Source: Chrysochromulina parva
Taxonomy: Eukaryota > Haptophyta > Prymnesiales > Chrysochromulinaceae
DNA: 64,000 nt
Reading direction: 5' to 3'
Assembly: GCA_002887195.1 (NCBI GenBank)
Contig: PJAB01000002.1
Location: 31,721-95,720, forward strand
Below, piece after piece: positions 9,517-18,055 of the stretch (its first letter is position 1; every line of letters starts with the position of its first letter). Below the pieces are notes generated by a model. The model was not told the origin of the DNA. It did no database searches and worked only from the letters and a program-made list of their open reading frames with translations. The translations under genes were made by a program, and so were the position numbers.

Positions 9517-10221
9517 ATGGTGTTGCGCTGCCGAGGCGGCGGCGGCAACGATCGCATCCCCGGGCAGGAAGAGGTCCTCGAGTACACATCGACGGGCCGC
9601 CGCCCGCGCATCCAATACAATTCCGATCCAGGCCGTCAAACGCCCTTCTGGCTGTGCCCTGAGTGCGGCAATATGCTTTATCCCAAGGAGAACGCTGCGA
9701 CCAAGACGCTCCAGCGCGTGTGCCGCAACTGCCAGCACACAGACGCGGCCGAAAGGAACCTCGTCTTCGTTAACGACCAGCGGCCACCAAACGTCTCCGC
9801 AGAGGTGACCGCCGATGTGACGAAGGACCCGACGCTGCCGCGCACCCACCAATGCCTCTGCACCAACTGCCAGCACACCGAGGCGGTCTTCTTCCAGGCA
9901 GTCACACGCGGTGACGAGGGAATGAAGCTCATCTTCATGTGCACCAAGTGCGCGAACACATCCCCCCTGCCCCCAACCCAACCTTCGCCCGTGGCGATGA
10001 ATGGCACGCTGCTGACGCGAGTGTTCCTGACGTGTGCCCTGCAGGTGTGCGTACCGATGGGTGCAATAGCGCGCGCGTTGCGACCTGACTTCACCTTGTC
10101 TAGGTGACACGCAAGGAACACTTGGCGAGCACGTCCGATCGAGCTCGCGTGCAACTGCGGACCCTCGCCCCGCGTGCTTTTCGCGTACCATGGAGTTCTC
10201 GTCACGTGTCACTCAGTTTGA
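9517..10221 (+). CDS. RPB9: DNA-directed RNA polymerase II subunit RPB9
   Basis: Small zinc-binding subunit of Pol II that acts in transcript fidelity and start-site choice. The protein shows the N-terminal zinc ribbon (FWLCPECGNMLYPKEN ... CRNCQHTD) and the family signature VTKDPTLPRTHQCLCTNCQHTEAVFFQ, then KLIFMCTKC of the second ribbon. ATG 9517 is chosen because the family needs only a short lead; the frame is also open upstream to 9301. The last residues are unresolved: read straight through, the frame stops at 10107 without the conserved C-x-x-C-x-x-x-W end. A splice from 9953 to 10116 would give CTKCANTW..., the expected end, with a stop at 10219-10221. It would need a GA-AG or other non-canonical intron, so the 3' boundary is tentative. 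The gene body is certain. Confidence 0.88.
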
Positions 10222-10556
10222 ACTCAGGGTATGAGGATTGTGTGGAAATCCAGATACGAATCCCTCCCCTGGACCCTCCCGTCGTCCCGTGGGCATGCTG
10301 CCCGTGGGTCATAGGAATATCACTATTATCGACTACCATGAAAGTAAGAATGGGATTTAGTTTCCGTGGGCCGGCGCGGCTCGACGTGTTCTGTAGAGTG
10401 CCGCCTTCGTTGCCTGCATTGTGTTGTGTGAGGTACATGCAAGCGAAGGGGGGTGCCTATGTGGGACTTGTCTCGCCCCCGCGGGTCGCTTTGTTCGCTT
10501 GCAGCCCGCGCGGCGGCGGAGATCCGAGCGCGCGCAGACCGACGGCAAAGCTTAAG

Positions 10557-13500
10557 ATGATCCCAGGGTTTCAACGCAAGGACCATGCATCAGTGCCAGA
10601 CCCAGCGCCTGCGCACTGGCGCTGGAATTTTGCGTCTTTGGCCTCAGCGCCTGTGCCAGTGCCAGTGGCGGCACTTCAGCCAGCACCTGAGATGGATGCC
10701 ACTGCTAGCAGGCCAACGTCAGAAGCCGCCATCGTCACCGCCGCCGCCGCCGCTGCCATAGCCCATGCCACCGTAGTCGCCGGAATCGCTCATCATTTCG
10801 CCGACCATCATCCCGCCGAGGAATCCCATGCCGGACCCCATCGCCACCGAGCCGACAGTGTTGCAGCCGCGGTCGTAGTACCCCGGGAGCACTTGGTCGC
10901 AGCGGGGTCGGACAGCGATGAGGATGAGCTACCCCTCAACAGCAGCCGCTCGCGACCATGCATGAGCTTCTCACCGCCTGCCCAGATCGCCGCCTCGAGC
11001 GTGGATCCCAGGGCCAACGGGTCCCCTGTCCGAGCTCACGACTCCGGTTCTGATTCGGACGACGTCGAGGACGACGGCGACATCCCGCTTAGGACGACGA
11101 TCACGCCCCCGCTGGGGGTGGAGGAAGAGAAGCGCAAGCGAGCAGCAGCGGCAGCACCGGCGGTGCCACCTGCTCCCGGGCCCAATGTGTCCCCTGTCCG
11201 AGCTCACGACTCCTGTTCTGATTCGGACGACGTCGAGGACGACGGCGACATCCCGCTTAAGACGACGATCACGCCCCCGCTGGAGATGGAGGAGAAGAAG
11301 CGCAAGCGAGCAGCAGCGGCAGCACCGACGGTGCCTCCTTGGCGCAGCGGTGGCGCTGCGGCGGTGGTGGAGATGCTGCGCCAAGGGAGTCCCTCGGTGC
11401 GCGGCAAGAAGGCACGCGTGTCCTCCAGCCTGCAGCACGCCGGCGGGCTCGGCATCGGCGACGCAGCTTCGGCCTTGAAGTTGACCGCTCCAACGAAGGT
11501 AGTCGAGGAGGTCGACTGCCCCGAGCTCGGGTGCCCGGAGCTCGGGATGGGCTGGCGGTGCATCTTGAAGAAACGCACTGGCGAAAAGCACGTAGACAAG
11601 TACTACATCGGACCGGACGGCACGCAGTATAACTCGCGCGTCAAGGCTTCCCAGCGCGCCTCCGAAGATGTTGCGACCTGGGTTCAGTGTGATAAATGTG
11701 ACAAGTGGCGCTCGATGCCGACGGGCTGGAAGTGCCCCGCCGTATCGAGCTCAAGGACGCTCTCCTTCGAGTGCAAGCAGCACCCGAACAGAGAGCTTGC
11801 CTCGTGCGAGGCGCCAGAGGAGGAGTTCGAAGGCGCATGGAGCTACGGCGCCGATGAGCTCGACAAGCGCGCGGCGAGTGCGCGCGCGCAAGCTGAGGCT
11901 GAGGGTCTCGTCCTTAAGCCCTCGCCGGGTGCAGCGGCTGGCGCCAGCTCGACTTCGAGTCGCTTCCTTCACGTGCAGCTGGTGCGCAGCAAGAGCGGCG
12001 AGCCGTTCCGTGCAAAGGTGCCGCTCGGCGCGAGCCTGCCCGCACAGACCCTCGGCCACTTTCCGAGTGCAGACGAGGCCGCCCTCGCGGTCGCGCGCTT
12101 CCAGCAGCTTCTCGATCCAACAGGCGTGCATGCGGCCAAGCTGGTCGGCACGACGATCGAGGTCTATTGGCCAATGGATGCGTTGTGGTATTCGGCGGTT
12201 GTGGAGCGGGTGCTGTCCGACGGCGCGGTGGACGTCAGCTACGTGTCCGACGGCATGAGCGAGGCGCTCTACCTGTGCAGCGAGTGCTGGCACCGCTCGT
12301 GCGACGCGCGCGAGGACACTAAGCAGCGGGGTGGGGCCAGTGGCAGCGGGATGGGTGCCACTAAGCAGCCCCGCTGCGGAGTCTGCGTCGGCTGCAATGC
12401 CACGAATTGCGGGAAGTGCAAGAATTGCCTTGACATGCCGGAACTCGGTGGCAGTGGCAACCTGCGGCAGGCCTGCATTGAGCGCAGGTGCGTGGAGATC
12501 TCGAGGACCAAAGCGGCCAAGGTTGTGATCGACCAGCTCAAGACTGCAGCCGACGTCCATGCGCAGGCGCTGCTCGAGGGGCTCGAGCTGCTCCGCGACA
12601 ACAAGCCGAACAGCAGCAGCGGCTACCTCAACGTGTCACGCCATGGCAAGACGTCCTTCAAGGCGACCGTGAACATGCCGATGGAGGAGGAGAAGAGTAG
12701 CGAAGGGAAGGTTGTGGGGAAGGTGAAGACGCTTGTACGGAGTGAACTGGGCAGCTTTCGAATGGCCGAACAAGCGGCGCTTCTAGCCGCGCGCTGGCGG
12801 GCCGCCAGGCTTGAGGTCGTCAGGATCGCCGCTGCGGCAGCGCTGCAGACTGTGGAGGAGCGCGAGCTGTTGCAGGCGGCGTGGGAGGAGGCGCGGGCAG
12901 CAGAGGCGCGGGCGGCAGAGGCGAGAGCAGCGAAGGCCAAGGCACGGGCGGAGGCAGAGGCGAAGGCCAAGGCGGAGGCAGAGGAGGCCAAGGCGGCAGA
13001 GGCACGGGCGGCAGAGGCAAGAGCAGCGAAGGCGGCAAAGGCGAAGGCGAAGGCGGACTCTTCCGAGCGCTCCGATAAGTTACTCGCGACACTCATTGAG
13101 TACCTCGAGAACTGCGGCGGCTCGGCGGAGATGATCGCTGGCTGGTACATCAAGACCGAACTCCGGAAGGAGGGCGCAACTGCAGGCACCTGTGACTCGT
13201 ACTTCATCACTCCGCAAGTGAGCGGGAGCGCAGCGCCGTCGTGCGCACAGCCCTCGCGCGCACAGCCCTGCAGGCCAAAATCAAGCCTCACGCGCCGCCC
13301 CACCCTGCCCCCACCTGCGCAGGGCAAGCGCTTCCGCTCTCGCGCAGAGGTCGCGCGCTATTTCAACCTGGAAGCCGCTCCCGGTTCGACGCTGCCGCCG
13401 CCGATGCGTCGGCATGTGCCGCCGCTAGGCATCGAGAAGACCGACGTTCACAAGCCCACCTCGTCAAATGAGGACTTGGCGCGCTCCGTTGGGTTCTCTG

Positions 13501-13919
13501 CGGCGGCCGTGCAGCCCGTGCACCCGGTGCAGGGGCCGGTACAGGGGCAGGAGGGGTTGGGGGCCGCGCAGCCGGTGCAGGGGCTCTCTGCGAGGGGCGC
13601 CGTGATGGGCGCGCATCTGTTCGGACCCATGCCTCGCGCATCGGCGGTGTCCATTTCCGATCCGCCACAGCCCTCACAGGCAGACCCCATGGTCAGCGCA
13701 TTCGACGGGCGCGAGGACATGGCGCGGATCCGCGAGGTGCTCACGCGGATGGGCCTCGCCATCTACGCCGACCAATTCGAGGATCAAGGGTACGACGACT
13801 TCGAGTACCTCATCAAGATGTCGGAGCAGGGCCAGCTGGCCCGGGTTGCGGACGACGTCAACATGAAGCCCGGCCACAAGGCCAAGTTCGTGCAGCGAGG
13901 CTTCCACGCACAGTGCTGA
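10557..13919 (+). CDS. Multi-domain chromatin reader: MBD-like, CW, CXXC, MBD-like, SAM
   Basis: A nuclear DNA/histone reader of about 1,085 residues after removing one intron (13218-13322, GTGAGC...CGCAG). Domains in order, counted from ATG 10557: a Ser/Asp-rich lead with a tandem 56-residue duplication (11021-11336); an MBD-like segment, GWRCILKKRTG...YYIGPDGTQYNSRV (about 330-370); a CW zinc finger, WVQCDKCDKWRSMP...SCEAPEE (about 375-430); an AP2-like segment (about 465-510); a Tudor-like YWPMDALWYSAVVERV strand set; a CXXC finger, RCGVCVGC...CGKCKNCLDMPELGG (about 602-645); a second AP2-like segment; an Ala/Glu/Lys helix (about 780-840); a second MBD-like domain that becomes continuous only after splicing (SYFITPQ|GKRFRSRAEVARYF); and a C-terminal SAM domain. 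The start is uncertain because the frame is open back to 10104. A CXXC plus two MBDs suggests it reads CpG methylation state; that is inference. Confidence 0.85.
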   Translation: MIPGFQRKDHASVPDPAPAHWRWNFASLASAPVPVPVAALQPAPEMDATASRPTSEAAIVTAAAAAAIAHATVVAGIAHHFADHHPAEESHAGPHRHRADSVAAAVVVPREHLVAAGSDSDEDELPLNSSRSRPCMSFSPPAQIAASSVDPRANGSPVRAHDSGSDSDDVEDDGDIPLRTTITPPLGVEEEKRKRAAAAAPAVPPAPGPNVSPVRAHDSCSDSDDVEDDGDIPLKTTITPPLEMEEKKRKRAAAAAPTVPPWRSGGAAAVVEMLRQGSPSVRGKKARVSSSLQHAGGLGIGDAASALKLTAPTKVVEEVDCPELGCPELGMGWRCILKKRTGEKHVDKYYIGPDGTQYNSRVKASQRASEDVATWVQCDKCDKWRSMPTGWKCPAVSSSRTLSFECKQHPNRELASCEAPEEEFEGAWSYGADELDKRAASARAQAEAEGLVLKPSPGAAAGASSTSSRFLHVQLVRSKSGEPFRAKVPLGASLPAQTLGHFPSADEAALAVARFQQLLDPTGVHAAKLVGTTIEVYWPMDALWYSAVVERVLSDGAVDVSYVSDGMSEALYLCSECWHRSCDAREDTKQRGGASGSGMGATKQPRCGVCVGCNATNCGKCKNCLDMPELGGSGNLRQACIERRCVEISRTKAAKVVIDQLKTAADVHAQALLEGLELLRDNKPNSSSGYLNVSRHGKTSFKATVNMPMEEEKSSEGKVVGKVKTLVRSELGSFRMAEQAALLAARWRAARLEVVRIAAAAALQTVEERELLQAAWEEARAAEARAAEARAAKAKARAEAEAKAKAEAEEAKAAEARAAEARAAKAAKAKAKADSSERSDKLLATLIEYLENCGGSAEMIAGWYIKTELRKEGATAGTCDSYFITPQVSGSAAPSCAQPSRAQPCRPKSSLTRRPTLPPPAQGKRFRSRAEVARYFNLEAAPGSTLPPPMRRHVPPLGIEKTDVHKPTSSNEDLARSVGFSAAAVQPVHPVQGPVQGQEGLGAAQPVQGLSARGAVMGAHLFGPMPRASAVSISDPPQPSQADPMVSAFDGREDMARIREVLTRMGLAIYADQFEDQGYDDFEYLIKMSEQGQLARVADDVNMKPGHKAKFVQRGFHAQC
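11021..11336 (+). repeat. 168-bp tandem duplication inside the chromatin reader
   Basis: Two near-identical in-frame copies (starting about 11021 and 11189), each encoding SPVRAHDS-SDSDDVEDDGDIPL, then a basic KRKRAAAAAP block. The few differences are mostly single bases, so the duplication is recent. Each copy pairs a possible CK2-type acidic Ser tract with a monopartite nuclear localisation-like KRKR. Confidence 0.85.
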
Positions 13920-14352
13920 TTCTGGCGGATACATCCACACCGACACGCACCACCCGGGCAGCCGCCCTAGGTTTCGATGATTGTGATCACTTTGCGACCG
14001 GATCGCTCGACAGTGACGAAACTGCTTCGTGGACCAAGGAGCGCGGAGCCGTCCCCCGAGACGGCGCCGTGTGGTGGGCGTGTGTGTTTGGCCCGCGGAA
14101 CAACAAGTGAACGACGTGTTCCTGACCGCTTGACGTGAGAAAAACGCAACTTCGCTGAAAGACCGTACATTCAGAAAAAACGGCGCGCTCCGTTTGGGTT
14201 TCGTAAGTTTCGTCAAAGGGATGAGCGGCGCGAGGTACGCCTATGAAGCGCCTTCATACCAAACTTCTGTAACTTCATAACAACAGGTGCTCGGAAACGA
14301 AAGACGCTCGCCACGCTAGCAGCAGGCACAGCATTTCCGCGGAAGCGAGCCA
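13920..14352. other. Intergenic, between chromatin reader and immunophilin
   Basis: About 430 bases between two same-strand genes. It should hold the 3' end of the first and the promoter of the second. A short AT-rich stretch lies around 14140-14280. I see no gene or RNA here. Confidence 0.45.
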
Positions 14353-16449
14353 ATGCCGGCGGAGCAGTCCGATACGCTCGCTCAGGTCGTGGCCAAGGGT
14401 GGCGACCTCGCCGCGCTGCGAGCGCTCTCCAAGTCCGAGCTGCAGCAAGCGCTCAAAGAATTGGGATACGCCAAGCTCGGGGAACGCGTGCGCCTGACGG
14501 CAGCCATTGCAGCAGCTGAGGTGCCTGCAGCATGGTCACCAGAGCCTCCGGCTGACGAGGAGGCATGCGACCGCACGATGATCGTGCATGGGGCAGTGCA
14601 GGACATTTTTGACGACGGTGGCCTACTGAAGACGACGCTGCGTAAGGGCGACGCATCCACCAGCATGCCGCCGCTGTTCAGCAAGGTCAAGGTGCGATAC
14701 ATCGCGTCGCTGCTGCCAGAATGCCGCAGCTTCGAGGCGGCGGTGCGCGAGTTCGTGCTGGGCGAGCACGAGGTGCCAAAGGGCCTCGAAAAGTGCGTCG
14801 GAACAATGCGCCGCGGCGAGACGTGCGAGCTCATCTGCAGGGCCGAGTATGCCTACGGCGCCGTCGGTCGGCCTCCGGATGTGCCGCCGGGCACGTCGAT
14901 CCGTTACGAGGTGGAGCTGATCTCGATGGTGCTGCCCAAGAAGGATCGGTCCGAGTACACCGCCGCCGAAAAGATCGCGCTCGCGCAGGCGCTCAAGGCC
15001 AAGGGCACGCGCGAGTTTGGCTCTGGCCTGTGGCTCGAGGCCCAAGTGAGCTATCACGAGGCGAGTAGGCTGCTGCTGACAGAGTACGAGGAGCTCGTGG
15101 CGGAGCCGGGAGCCGAGGCGGCGAGCCGGCAGTTGCTCGTCGCGTGCCTGCTCAACATCGCCCAGTGCGCGCTCAAGCGCGACGAGTGGTCGGCGGCTGA
15201 GCGGGCGTGCACAGAGACGCTCGAACGACTGACCGACCCGCTCGGACTCGAAAAGGAGAGCCACATCAAAGCGCTGTACCGGCGCGCCAAGGCGCGCACG
15301 GGCCGCTCCGAGTTCAGCGACGCGCGCGCGGACCTAAAGGCAGTGCTATCGCTGCAGCCGAGCTCGCGCGAGGCGCGCGAGCTGTGGGAAAGTCTCAAGG
15401 ACAGGGAGCAGAGTGCGAGCAGGAGCGAGGGGAAGGTCTACGGTCTCATGACGAGCAAGCTGCTGTACCGCGAGTACAATGTGGGGCGCCGGCGGCTCTC
15501 GACCTACCCGCGTGCGTTCTTCGAGCTGAGCATCGACGGAGTGCGCATGCCGCGTATCGTCTTTGAGCTCTTTGTAGACCGTGCGCCCAAGACGTGCGAA
15601 AACTTCCGATGCCTGTGCACAGGCGAGCGCGGCGTCTCCACGAGGGGCACGCGGCTGCACTACAAGGGGACGAAGTTCCACCGCGCGGTGCCGACGGACG
15701 ACCTGCCGCCCGAGTACATCAACGAGAGTGCGGACGGCACCGGACGCAACTTCGAGATTTGGAAGGGCTTTCTGGTGCAAGGAGGCGATATCAGCCATGG
15801 CGACGGCTCAGGCGGCGAGAGTATCTGGGGGGATCCGTTCGAGGACGAGCTGCCGCTCGACTACGTGTGCCACAGCGGCCCTGGGCTGCTCTCGATGGCC
15901 GGGAGCTTACCGATGCGCGACAAGGCCTCCGAGGAGATGATGCACGTGCCCCACCGCAACACGTCGCAATTCTTCATCACGACCAATGCTAAGAATGCAG
16001 CGCAGGGCGGCAGTGCGATCCGTCATTTTGATGGGCACCACGTGTGCTTTGGGCGCGTCGTCGAGGGCATGTCGACAGTCAACCAGATCCACAAATGCCT
16101 CGTCGACCCGACCGCGTTCCATGCGATCGATGAGCGCCACTCGGTCGAGATAGTCGACTGCGGCCATTTGAAGTCCAAAGAGGACGCCGAGCTTGAGCGA
16201 GATGAGGCCGAGATCCAAAAGCTCCACCCTGCCTCCAGGATCCTCGACAAGAAGGAGGCTGACGAAGACGAGGCCGTCGAGGTCATCACGCGCGCGACGT
16301 GGGCGGTGCTTGGCGCGGGCGACACCGACCGAGCCGCTCCGGCCGCTCAACCGCCAGCCCCGCCGCCCAAGCTGGAGCTGCCCAAGCCCACGCCCAAAGA
16401 TGACGGCGCCATCACCTCGGCCGAGATCGATGAAGATGCGGATGACTGA
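14353..16449 (+). CDS. Dual-family immunophilin: FKBP-TPR-cyclophilin fusion
   Basis: A predicted peptidyl-prolyl isomerase of 698 residues with two unrelated PPIase domains. Residues about 15-50 form a SAP-like helix pair (LRALSKSELQQALKELGYAKLGERVRL region). The FKBP domain (about 75-195) ends AEYAYGAVGRPPDVPPGTSIRYEVELI. A TPR region (about 205-360) follows, then a cyclophilin domain (about 385-605). In the cyclophilin part the catalytic Arg is present (KFHRA, Arg444), as are FLVQGGDI, NTSQFFI and FDGHHVCFG. About 26 extra residues separate the Arg motif from QGGD, and the position of human CypA Trp121 is His558. FKBP-TPR-cyclophilin proteins are known from Toxoplasma, and reverse-order fusions from bacteria. 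The C-terminus is Pro-rich, then acidic. TPRs suggest an Hsp90-type partner. Confidence 0.92.
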   Translation: MPAEQSDTLAQVVAKGGDLAALRALSKSELQQALKELGYAKLGERVRLTAAIAAAEVPAAWSPEPPADEEACDRTMIVHGAVQDIFDDGGLLKTTLRKGDASTSMPPLFSKVKVRYIASLLPECRSFEAAVREFVLGEHEVPKGLEKCVGTMRRGETCELICRAEYAYGAVGRPPDVPPGTSIRYEVELISMVLPKKDRSEYTAAEKIALAQALKAKGTREFGSGLWLEAQVSYHEASRLLLTEYEELVAEPGAEAASRQLLVACLLNIAQCALKRDEWSAAERACTETLERLTDPLGLEKESHIKALYRRAKARTGRSEFSDARADLKAVLSLQPSSREARELWESLKDREQSASRSEGKVYGLMTSKLLYREYNVGRRRLSTYPRAFFELSIDGVRMPRIVFELFVDRAPKTCENFRCLCTGERGVSTRGTRLHYKGTKFHRAVPTDDLPPEYINESADGTGRNFEIWKGFLVQGGDISHGDGSGGESIWGDPFEDELPLDYVCHSGPGLLSMAGSLPMRDKASEEMMHVPHRNTSQFFITTNAKNAAQGGSAIRHFDGHHVCFGRVVEGMSTVNQIHKCLVDPTAFHAIDERHSVEIVDCGHLKSKEDAELERDEAEIQKLHPASRILDKKEADEDEAVEVITRATWAVLGAGDTDRAAPAAQPPAPPPKLELPKPTPKDDGAITSAEIDEDADD

Positions 16450-16795
16450 AAGGAACTAAAAGAGATCTAGATAGTTCTATAGCGTTACCTCGACTCGGAC
16501 TCTATCGCGCCTCATTCGATTCGTATTTTGTAAGTGCGGTGATAAGCGCGCGCCACGTTCCGAGCAAGCGAGGTTGAGTAGTAATTATTCGTACTAGCCC
16601 GTACCGCCGACCGACGATTTCGAATCCGCGCGCGCGCGGTATTTTCCTCGGCATATTTTCCACAAGAGTCCCTACGCGGCACAAGGCATCAGGGCCGACT
16701 GCAGTCCGCGCCCCTTGGTCATGCCGTGTCGGATTAATTGGCAATTGGTGCGGTGCATGTCCCCGGGTCACTCGAGGCGCGAGGGGTCGCGGGTG
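16450..16795. other. Intergenic, convergent 3' ends
   Basis: About 345 bases between the 3' ends of the immunophilin (+) and the PAS/PNPOx gene (-). AT-richer than average. No gene, hairpin or RNA recognised. Confidence 0.45.
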
Positions 16796-17782
16796 CTACT
16801 GATGAGTTTGAGAACTGCTCGACGTACTTGAATCTTTGGTATGAGGAGCCCATCGCTCCGGCCGACCGTAGCCCTCAATAATCTCGTACGAGTCGACGCG
16901 GATTTGGAAGAGGCCGACGCCCTCCGACGCGAGAAAGTTGGCCATGTTCGGATTGCGCGCGAGAAAGCGAGCACTCGCCCACGGGAGCGCGTCCACCTCA
17001 GCTTCGGCCGTTACTTCGGCCGCCTGACCGACGGCGGTGACGAGCAATCCGTCTGCGTGGTCCCGGAGGTTGCCGGTGCGGTTGTCCCAGAGCAGCGAGA
17101 CGGCCGGCCGCTCGCGCATCTGCTGCGCCTTGCGCGCTCCCCCATGCGTTGCGACGACGACGAAGCGCAGGCACGGTGAGATGGCAAAGGCCATGAGGAA
17201 CGTGGCAGGTCTGAGGTCGGCCGTTGTCGTGGCGAGCACGCACTGCACCTGCGACGTCAGGACGGCATCGATGCGCCCAGCTACGTGCGCGTCCCCTCTC
17301 GCACTGGCTTCTGCGGATGGCTCGGGCTTGCGCCTGCGGGCTTCTGGCCGGCCAGCAGGCCTTGACAAGGCGACAAGGCGCTCCATGTCGGACTCGAGCT
17401 TCGCAACGCGCTCACGAAGCTTGCGGACCGTCGAGCCCATCTCAGAAGCGTCGCGCAGCATGACGATCGACCCACCACCATCGGCCGTGCGCAGGTCATT
17501 TACTGTAAACTCAGCCGTGAACAGCGTCCCATCTGCTCGAAGAGCTGGCGCACGCCGCAGGTGTCGACGGTCGTATTGCTGCTTCACATCAAGCGGTCGT
17601 ATGTGCCGGACGTGCTTGGGCATGATTAAATCGTTTAGAGACGAGCCCACCGCCTGGCTCGCGGTGATTCCAAACACCTCGCGTGCTCCACAATTCCACG
17701 ACTGAACCCTTCCGTCGGGGCAAACGTGAATTATTGCGTCCGCAGCCGTCTGCACCGCGTGAAGTGCGAGCGTTGGAGACAT
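16796..17782 (-). CDS. PAS domain fused to PNPOx-like flavin-binding domain
   Basis: About 328 residues from the ATG at 17782; an upstream in-frame ATG at 17860 adds an Arg/Ser-rich lead. The N-terminal PAS domain has the typical start AADAIIHVCPDGRVQSWN, then GITASQAVGSSLNDLI and GTLFTAEFTVNDL. A short coiled linker follows (VRKLRERVAKLESDMERLVAL). The C-terminal half resembles the pyridoxamine-5'-phosphate oxidase-like split-barrel fold: CVLATTTADLRPATFLMAF, ATHGGARKAQQMRERPAVSLLWD and a final FQIRVDSYEII strand. That fold binds FMN or F420 in many enzymes. The combination implies a ligand- or redox-sensing protein, though the cofactor and substrate are unknown. The gene diverges from the R-SNARE at 18056, with a shared 225-275-base upstream region. 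Confidence 0.78.
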   Translation of the reverse strand: MSPTLALHAVQTAADAIIHVCPDGRVQSWNCGAREVFGITASQAVGSSLNDLIMPKHVRHIRPLDVKQQYDRRHLRRAPALRADGTLFTAEFTVNDLRTADGGGSIVMLRDASEMGSTVRKLRERVAKLESDMERLVALSRPAGRPEARRRKPEPSAEASARGDAHVAGRIDAVLTSQVQCVLATTTADLRPATFLMAFAISPCLRFVVVATHGGARKAQQMRERPAVSLLWDNRTGNLRDHADGLLVTAVGQAAEVTAEAEVDALPWASARFLARNPNMANFLASEGVGLFQIRVDSYEIIEGYGRPERWAPHTKDSSTSSSSQTHQ

Positions 17783-18055
17783 GCGGCCATCGGGAATGCA
17801 AAGTTGGCTGCTTCTCCGTAGCCAGCGCCTCGAGCAAGATCGGCGGGCGAACGACAACATGAATTTTCCATCCCAGGTCCGGGTCCGATGTGGGAAAATT
17901 CGGGTGAAGAAGTTGGTGCAGAGGTGCTACAGTACTGGAACCCCGCCGTGTGGTTTGCCGCGGCGGTGCCCACCAAAGCTGTTCGGACATCAGCGGCGGC
18001 ACCAGCCATGGGACGCGGTGTAAATCCGAATATCGTAGAGCGCGACGCCAGCGGA

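Noticed and set aside
10104..10556. N-terminal 151 residues of the longest frame of the chromatin reader
   Set aside because: It overlaps the RPB9 3' end and looks like untranslated sequence; ATG 10557 is the better start, though not proven.
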